Assembly (NCBI GenBank): GCA_031275515.1
Contig: JAISOQ010000274.1
Location: forward strand, 1-9,603
Source: Treponema sp.
GTDB taxonomy: Bacteria > Spirochaetota > Spirochaetia > Treponematales > Breznakiellaceae
Reading direction: 5' to 3'
DNA: 9,603 nucleotides
Part shown: positions 5,950 through 9,603 of the stretch, piece by piece
How positions within the stretch are numbered: the first letter of the stretch is position 1
Layout: every line of letters begins with the position of its first letter
Position numbers and translations under genes: made by a program
The notes under the pieces: model-generated
Databases searched by the model: none
What the model was told of the DNA's origin: nothing
Seen by the model: only the letters and a program-made list of their open reading frames with translations

Positions 5950-7197
5950 TTACACCCCGTCATACCGCATCTCAACCAGGAGAGGCCCCCCGGTTTCCAT
6001 CTCGAAACTGAGCATCTCCGGAGGCGCGATATGGCGGCAGCGCCTTTGCAGCCGCACCCGGCCTTTCGTGGAACAAACCAGTTCCGCCGCCGCCGCGGGC
6101 TTTTTTACCCGCAGGAAAAAAGCCGTCTTCCCGGCAGGGCTTTCCCGGCGTATACGCTGGGGAACCACGAAGCTGACGTTCTCCCCCGCCTCCACCGGGT
6201 CCCAGCCGGGAGCGGAAAGCTCTCCCCGGAGAAACGCCGCCGCGCCCCGGGCGGCGGCCTCCCCGGACTGGGACACATAGTCCACCAGGTCGAACACCGC
6301 CGCCACATTCCCCGCTGCGAAGATCCCCGGCACGCTGGTCATGAAGGCCGAATCCAAAACCGGCCCCCTGGTCCGGCTGTCAAGCTCGATTCCCGCCTTG
6401 ACGGACAACTCGTTCTCCGGGATCAGCCCCACCGCCAGCACTAAAAGATCGCAGGAGACTTCGGTTTCCGTCCCGGGGATAGGCTTGAGGTCCGGCCCGA
6501 CCCTGACGGTGGTTACCGATTCCACCCGGTCCCGGCCCCGGACCCAGGCAACGGTATGGGAAAGGTACAGGGGAATGTCAAAGTCGTCCAGGCACTGCAC
6601 GATATTCCGGGTCAAACCGCCGGGGCTGTCCATCACCTCGTACACCCCCTTAACGGTTATCCCCTCCAAAGTCATGCGCCGGGCCATGATGAGACCGATG
6701 TCCCCGGACCCCAGAATCACCGCGGTACGTCCCGGCAGACAGCCGTCCATGTTGATGTAACGCTGTACCGCCCCGGCGGTGAGCACCCCTGCGGGACGGT
6801 CCCCGTAGATCAGCACCTGGGCGGCGGTACGCTCCCGGCAACCCATAGCCAGAATGATCGCCCCGCATTCAATATCGAGAATCCCATCCTCTTTGCTGCA
6901 GGCGAATATCCGCCGTTCAGGGGTAATCTCCAGGACCATAGTTCCGGTGAGAACCTCAATATCAGAACCTTCCACCTGGTCGATGAAGACCTGGGCGTAC
7001 TGGCTGCCCGAAAGCCGGCGGCCAAACCGGTGTATGCCAAACCCGTCATGGATACACTGCTGGAGTATACCCCCCAGCCCGTCGTCCCGTTCCACAAGGA
7101 GCGTTTTTTCTACGCCGAGGCGCTTCGCTTCCAGGGCCGCCGCCAGTCCCGCAGGCCCCGCGCCGATCACCGCCACGCCGGTTTGCAGTTTTTTCAT
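5950..7197 (-). CDS. NAD(P)/FAD-dependent oxidoreductase, partner of the GlpA-like protein
   Basis: A 415-residue pyridine nucleotide-disulphide-type flavoprotein. The FAD-binding G-x-G-x-x-G is at residues 12-17 (VIGAGPAGLAAAL). QQCIHDGFGIHRFG (46-59) and GVLTAGAVQRYIN (137-149) are typical of the group found beside anaerobic glycerol-3-phosphate dehydrogenases. A second Rossmann motif GSGDIG (163-168) should bind NAD(P). GIFAAGNVAAVFDLVD (~292-307) closes the FAD domain, and a ~75-residue C-terminal tail follows. No second Cys is placed as a CxxC redox pair near the FAD, so it is not a thioredoxin reductase-like disulphide enzyme. It starts by ATGA overlap with the upstream gene and is probably a subunit with it. 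Likely role: passes electrons between the substrate-oxidising flavoprotein and NAD(P) or the DUF1667 protein. Confidence 0.88.
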   Translation of the reverse strand: MKKLQTGVAVIGAGPAGLAAALEAKRLGVEKTLLVERDDGLGGILQQCIHDGFGIHRFGRRLSGSQYAQVFIDQVEGSDIEVLTGTMVLEITPERRIFACSKEDGILDIECGAIILAMGCRERTAAQVLIYGDRPAGVLTAGAVQRYINMDGCLPGRTAVILGSGDIGLIMARRMTLEGITVKGVYEVMDSPGGLTRNIVQCLDDFDIPLYLSHTVAWVRGRDRVESVTTVRVGPDLKPIPGTETEVSCDLLVLAVGLIPENELSVKAGIELDSRTRGPVLDSAFMTSVPGIFAAGNVAAVFDLVDYVSQSGEAAARGAAAFLRGELSAPGWDPVEAGENVSFVVPQRIRRESPAGKTAFFLRVKKPAAAAELVCSTKGRVRLQRRCRHIAPPEMLSFEMETGGPLLVEMRYDGV

Positions 7198-8957
7198 AAT
7201 CCTGCGGCCTCCCTGCCAGCCTGGGGCCGGGTATCCGCCGCCAGTATGTTCGTGCCTTCCCCCCTGAGGGTAACTGCCGTCAGGTCCGTCCCCATTTCAC
7301 GGGCCAGCAGTTCCACTATCCGGCACTGGCAGAAGCCTCCCTGGCAGCGGCCCATCCCCGCCCGGGTCCGGCGCTTTACCGCATCTACCGACATCGGCGG
7401 TACCGGGGAACGAAGCGCCGCCAGGATCTCCCCTTCGGTAACGGTCTCGCAGCGGCAGATGATCCTGCCGTAGGCCGGGTCCCGGCGGATAAGCTCGTCC
7501 TGCTCCTCCCGGTTTAAATGGCGGAATTCCGTTTCCCGTTTCCGGAGGGGATTAAAGCCGGGATTCCGTTCCAGGGGAAACCCGTCCTTTGCCGCGGCTT
7601 CAACGAAGATACCCTCAACCATTTCGGCAATCGCCGGCGCAGCCGCCAGCCCCGGCGACTGTATGCCCCCCACGTTAATGAATCCCCGGGTAACCGGAGA
7701 AAGCTCAATGAAAAAATCCTCTTTGTAATCCGCCGGACGGATCCCGGAAAAGAACCGGATGATGCCGCCGCTGCCATTGCTGATGCCGTAATCTTCCCCC
7801 AGGGACATGGCGTATGCCAGGCCTTCCTGCGTGGAACTCAGGTCTTCCTTGTCGGGAACCTCTACTGCCGAAGGCCCCATCAGTATATTCCCTTCCAGGG
7901 TACGGCACACGCCCCCGCCTTTGGAATCGCTGTTCCTCTTCTTTTGGGCGCTTCTCCCCAGCAGCTTCATCAGGGAGTGATAGACGGGCTTGCGGTTCTT
8001 GTCCAGAATAGCGATGGTACCCTTGCGGGGGTGGATGGTGTAGCACTTGTCCCCCGCCAGGGCGGAAATTTCATCGGCGTACACCCCCGCGCAGTTGATG
8101 ATGCAGGACGCCTCGATGATCCCCCGGCTGGTAACGGCCCCTTTTACCCTGCCGTCATTTGTCAGGATATCCGCAACGGTACAGTTGAACAGGAACCGTA
8201 CTCCGTTCATGGCGGCGTTCTCCGCCAGGGCCGCCGCAGCCTTGTAGGGATCCACCAGCCCCATAGAGGGAAACCATATCGCCGCCGCCGGTTCTATCCC
8301 CTGTTCGGCGAATCCCGGCTCCATCCGCTTCGCCCGCTCTCCGTCAAGCACCTGGGGATTGAAAACCCCCATAGTCCGGGCGTTCTCCGCCGCCTTTTCG
8401 AGGAGGGGCTTCAGGCTGATGTCGGTAACCGCCCCCAGGATGCCGCAGCGCTGGAGTTCAAATCCCAGTTCCTGCGCCCACCGGGTGTACATCTCGTTTC
8501 CCCGGACGTTGAGTTTCGCCTTGAGGGTCCCCGGCTTTACATCGTGCCCCGGATGGATGTTGCCGTTGTTCGCCCTGGTCGCCCCGCAGGCCACGTCATC
8601 CCCCTTGTCCACGGCAAGGATGCGGAGGCGGTACTTGGAAAGTTCCCTGGCAATGGCGCAGCCGGATATGCCGGCGCCGATGATAAGCGCATCGACCGTA
8701 TCAATGCGTCCCGCCTTCATCCCCATTTCCCGATACGGACCGTAATCCTTGCGGGGAACAGGCTTTCCCCGGAGGGAAAGCTCGTTTACCACGTTTCTGA
8801 CTTCCGGCGGTTTAGCCGCCAGATGCCCCGCGGCGACAACCTCCTCCCAGTCAGCGCACTCGCCCCGAATCGTCAAAATACCCCGTTCATCTATAGAAAG
8901 TTCCGGCTCTAAATCCGGGAAGGCTTCTTTCAACGCAGTTCTGATTGCTTCCAGCAT
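7194..8957 (-). CDS. GlpA-like FAD-dependent oxidoreductase with BON-like N-terminus and BFD-type [2Fe-2S] C-terminus
   Basis: A 587-residue three-part protein. Residues ~1-62 show the pattern of a BON domain (LSIDERGILTIRGECADWEE ... PPEVRNVVNEL). A DAO-type flavoprotein domain follows, with G-x-G-x-x-G at 94-99, an acidic end of the second strand at D117 in LAVDKGDD, and GFINVGGIQSPGLAAAPAIAE near 425-445. The C-terminal domain has C501-x-C503 and C538-x4-C543, the BFD-like [2Fe-2S] pattern of GlpA and related proteins. Relatives oxidise glycerol-3-phosphate to DHAP; L-2-hydroxyacid or amino-acid oxidation is an alternative within the fold. It is the first gene of the operon. The ATG at 8957 fits the promoter (about 30-nt leader) and GAGGG 10 nt upstream. 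Most relatives begin near residue 85, so the N-terminal extension is notable. Confidence 0.87.
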   Translation of the reverse strand: MLEAIRTALKEAFPDLEPELSIDERGILTIRGECADWEEVVAAGHLAAKPPEVRNVVNELSLRGKPVPRKDYGPYREMGMKAGRIDTVDALIIGAGISGCAIARELSKYRLRILAVDKGDDVACGATRANNGNIHPGHDVKPGTLKAKLNVRGNEMYTRWAQELGFELQRCGILGAVTDISLKPLLEKAAENARTMGVFNPQVLDGERAKRMEPGFAEQGIEPAAAIWFPSMGLVDPYKAAAALAENAAMNGVRFLFNCTVADILTNDGRVKGAVTSRGIIEASCIINCAGVYADEISALAGDKCYTIHPRKGTIAILDKNRKPVYHSLMKLLGRSAQKKRNSDSKGGGVCRTLEGNILMGPSAVEVPDKEDLSSTQEGLAYAMSLGEDYGISNGSGGIIRFFSGIRPADYKEDFFIELSPVTRGFINVGGIQSPGLAAAPAIAEMVEGIFVEAAAKDGFPLERNPGFNPLRKRETEFRHLNREEQDELIRRDPAYGRIICRCETVTEGEILAALRSPVPPMSVDAVKRRTRAGMGRCQGGFCQCRIVELLAREMGTDLTAVTLRGEGTNILAADTRPQAGREAAGL

Positions 8958-8977
8958 CCGGCGCTTTCCCTCTTAAT

Positions 8978-9025
8978 GTACACTAATTTGTACTTATGGT
9001 AGCCCGGCTGCCGCCGGTCTGTCAA
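8978..9025 (-). promoter_or_regulatory. Promoter and operator of the redox operon
   Basis: On the minus strand TTGACA (9020-9025) and TACCAT (8996-9001) are separated by 18 nt. The inverted repeat GTACA-N6-TGTAC (8978-8993) covers the expected start site, a standard position for a repressor. A second inverted repeat CCGGC-TGCC-GCCGG (9004-9017) fills the -35/-10 spacer. GAGGG for translation is at 8968-8972. The weak -10 plus two palindromes suggests an inducible promoter; the regulator is not in this window unless it is outside the operon. Confidence 0.6.
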
Positions 9026-9182
9026 GAAAAACTTTAATAACGTGAGTTTGACGGTAAAATCAGAGAGGCGCAGGTAAAAGCCGGTTATTAGACTCCCCAA
9101 CAACACCGTATCCTCCATTATTTTTGCCCTTCTCTCATGATTTTGAAAATCGTCGTTTTTTTCCGTTTGCCAAAAAATTCTC
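9026..9182. other. Intergenic spacer between divergent promoters
   Basis: AT-rich, with several T/A runs and no convincing gene. An open frame on the minus strand (8930-9241) crosses this spacer but overlaps the operon promoter and the start of the GlpA-like gene and resembles no family I know. Apart from the weak palindrome at 9139-9151 nothing further is seen. Confidence 0.5.
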
Positions 9183-9234
9183 TTGACAAGAGCCCGCCAT
9201 AGGTAATATAGTTTTTTATCTTTAGATAAGGGGG
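9183..9234 (+). promoter_or_regulatory. Divergent rightward promoter with operator-like palindrome and strong RBS
   Basis: TTGACA (9183-9188), an 18-nt spacer and TATAGT (9207-9212) make a good sigma-70-type promoter reading to the right. The inverted repeat TTATCT-TT-AGATAA (9216-9229) lies at the start site. AAGGGGG (9228-9234) sits 7 nt before the ATG at 9242. An inverted repeat GATTTT-G-AAAATC lies upstream at 9139-9151. Confidence 0.6.
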
Positions 9235-9241
9235 TAATCAA

Positions 9242-9340
9242 ATGTATGTTAGTACAGGTTCCTTGAACAACGCCGCTTCCTGTTCATCTTTTAGAGTTGG
9301 CAATTACCCCCCCCCCCCCCCCCCCCCATCGGAAGTTTGA
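9242..9340 (+). CDS. Small ORF interrupted by a poly-C tract, possible phase-variable gene
   Basis: I do not recognise this product. The ORF has its own promoter and a strong Shine-Dalgarno, and reads 22 codons (MYVSTGSLNNAASCSSFRVG...) before entering the poly-C tract, which encodes prolines. With 21 C the frame stops at 9338-9340, giving 32 residues. With one C fewer (or two more) it would read on to the TAA at 9528-9530, giving about 95 residues; with one more C it would stop at 9361-9363. The long form is Pro/Arg-rich with no family I know. It may be a real contingency gene, a regulatory leader, or a decayed sequence. Confidence 0.3.
   Translation: MYVSTGSLNNAASCSSFRVGNYPPPPPPPSEV
9307..9327. 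repeat. Homopolymeric tract of 21 C (poly-G on the minus strand)
   Basis: Twenty-one consecutive C residues, far above chance in the AT-rich surroundings. Such tracts change length by slipped-strand mispairing and switch genes on and off in several pathogens and in treponemes. The exact count may also be uncertain because homopolymers are prone to sequencing error. Confidence 0.95.
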
Positions 9341-9422
9341 ATTATTATTCACCCGGGATATAACCGGCTTTACAGATAAACACGAACTAACATTTTTTTC
9401 CTTGACAAACAGACCATACCTC

Positions 9423-9467
9423 ATGTTCCGGCATCCGCCGCGCCGCCGTTTCCCCATGCCGGAATAT
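9423..9467. repeat. Long-arm inverted repeat with GC-rich loop
   Basis: The arms 9423-9434 and 9456-9467 pair at 11 of 12 positions, with one G-T wobble; the inner 9 bp TTCCGGCAT/ATGCCGGAA are perfect. The 21-nt loop is made of CCG/CGC triplets. It could be an RNA leader hairpin, a REP-like unit or a protein-binding site. It lies 41 nt before a strong Shine-Dalgarno. Confidence 0.55.
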
Positions 9468-9507
9468 CCATCTCTGTTAAAACAGCATTCAGCATCACCG
9501 GCAGCGC

Positions 9508-9530
9508 AAGGAGGGCTTAAAATGACGTAA
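9508..9530 (+). promoter_or_regulatory. Strong Shine-Dalgarno with two-codon ORF (ATG-ACG-TAA)
   Basis: AAGGAGGG (9508-9515) is a near-perfect ribosome binding site, 6 nt before ATG (9522). The only codon after the start is ACG, then TAA (9528-9530). This is either a minimal upstream ORF in a leader that controls a gene beyond the window, or the broken start of a lost gene. The stop is shared with the frame the poly-C ORF would use after loss of one C. Confidence 0.4.
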
Positions 9531-9603
9531 CAGAAAAAACAGAAATTGTAATTCTGATTAGCAAACGTTATTTCTCTGCGGCTATCCGGTAACAAATATC
9601 GTT

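Noticed and set aside
7518..8912. 464-codon open frame on the plus strand antisense to the GlpA-like gene
   Set aside because: It is the mirror of a GC-rich gene with clear FAD and [2Fe-2S] motifs. The translation is Pro/Arg/His-rich with no recognisable family and no ribosome site.
8930..9241. 103-codon frame on the minus strand covering the operon promoter
   Set aside because: It overlaps the promoter, operator and start of the GlpA-like gene and resembles no family I know; its ribosome site is poor.
9284..9595. 103-codon frame on the minus strand across the poly-G tract
   Set aside because: No recognisable family, no good ribosome site, and it depends on the unstable homopolymer length. 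It runs opposite to the well-formed promoter at 9183-9212.

Overview
The window looks like a chromosomal piece of an anaerobic, probably fermentative or acetogenic bacterium. Gene content and style fit a spirochaete of the Treponema group, but no rRNA or marker protein is present, so this is only a guess. The left 2.1 kb (a MATE exporter and its MarR regulator) and the right-hand 0.6 kb look visibly more AT-rich than the middle 6.7 kb, which is GC-rich and carries one minus-strand redox operon.

Layout. Bases 1-235 are a promoter/operator region with several AT-rich palindromes. A MATE-family exporter (236-1594) overlaps a MarR-family regulator (1591-2118) by 4 nt; this is a classic regulator-pump pair. 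The MarR protein carries an odd 11-residue tandem repeat inside its DNA-binding half. A hairpin-rich 87-bp gap separates this pair from the convergent operon. Read from right to left, the operon encodes: a GlpA-like FAD oxidoreductase with a BON-like N-terminus and a C-terminal BFD-type [2Fe-2S] domain (8957-7194); an NAD/FAD-dependent oxidoreductase (7197-5950); a small cysteine-motif DUF1667 protein (5825-5448); a FAD-binding oxidase that resembles alkylglycerone-phosphate synthase (AGPS) more than GlcD (5455-4031); and electron transfer flavoprotein beta (4022-3183) and alpha (3186-2206). All junctions but one overlap or are 8 nt apart. The exception holds a ~101-bp cloverleaf-like nested inverted repeat that ends next to the DUF1667 ribosome binding site.

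How the genes may work together. The first three proteins form a recurring anaerobic module: a substrate-oxidising flavoprotein, an NAD/FAD partner and a DUF1667 Cys protein, usually tied to glycerol-3-phosphate or similar hydroxy compounds. The last three are a FAD-linked oxidase plus ETF, like the lactate dehydrogenase/Etf systems of acetogens. Their joining in one transcript suggests either an ETF-linked hydroxy-acid or polyol-phosphate oxidising complex, possibly bifurcating or confurcating, or a link between glycerol-3-phosphate/DHAP metabolism and an AGPS-like step of ether-lipid chemistry. The sequence alone does not decide.

The right end (8958-9603) has the operon promoter with a palindromic operator at its start site. 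A divergent rightward promoter drives a small ORF that runs into a 21-nt poly-C tract, a likely phase-variable site. It is followed by a long hairpin and a strong Shine-Dalgarno in front of a two-codon ORF (ATG-ACG-TAA).
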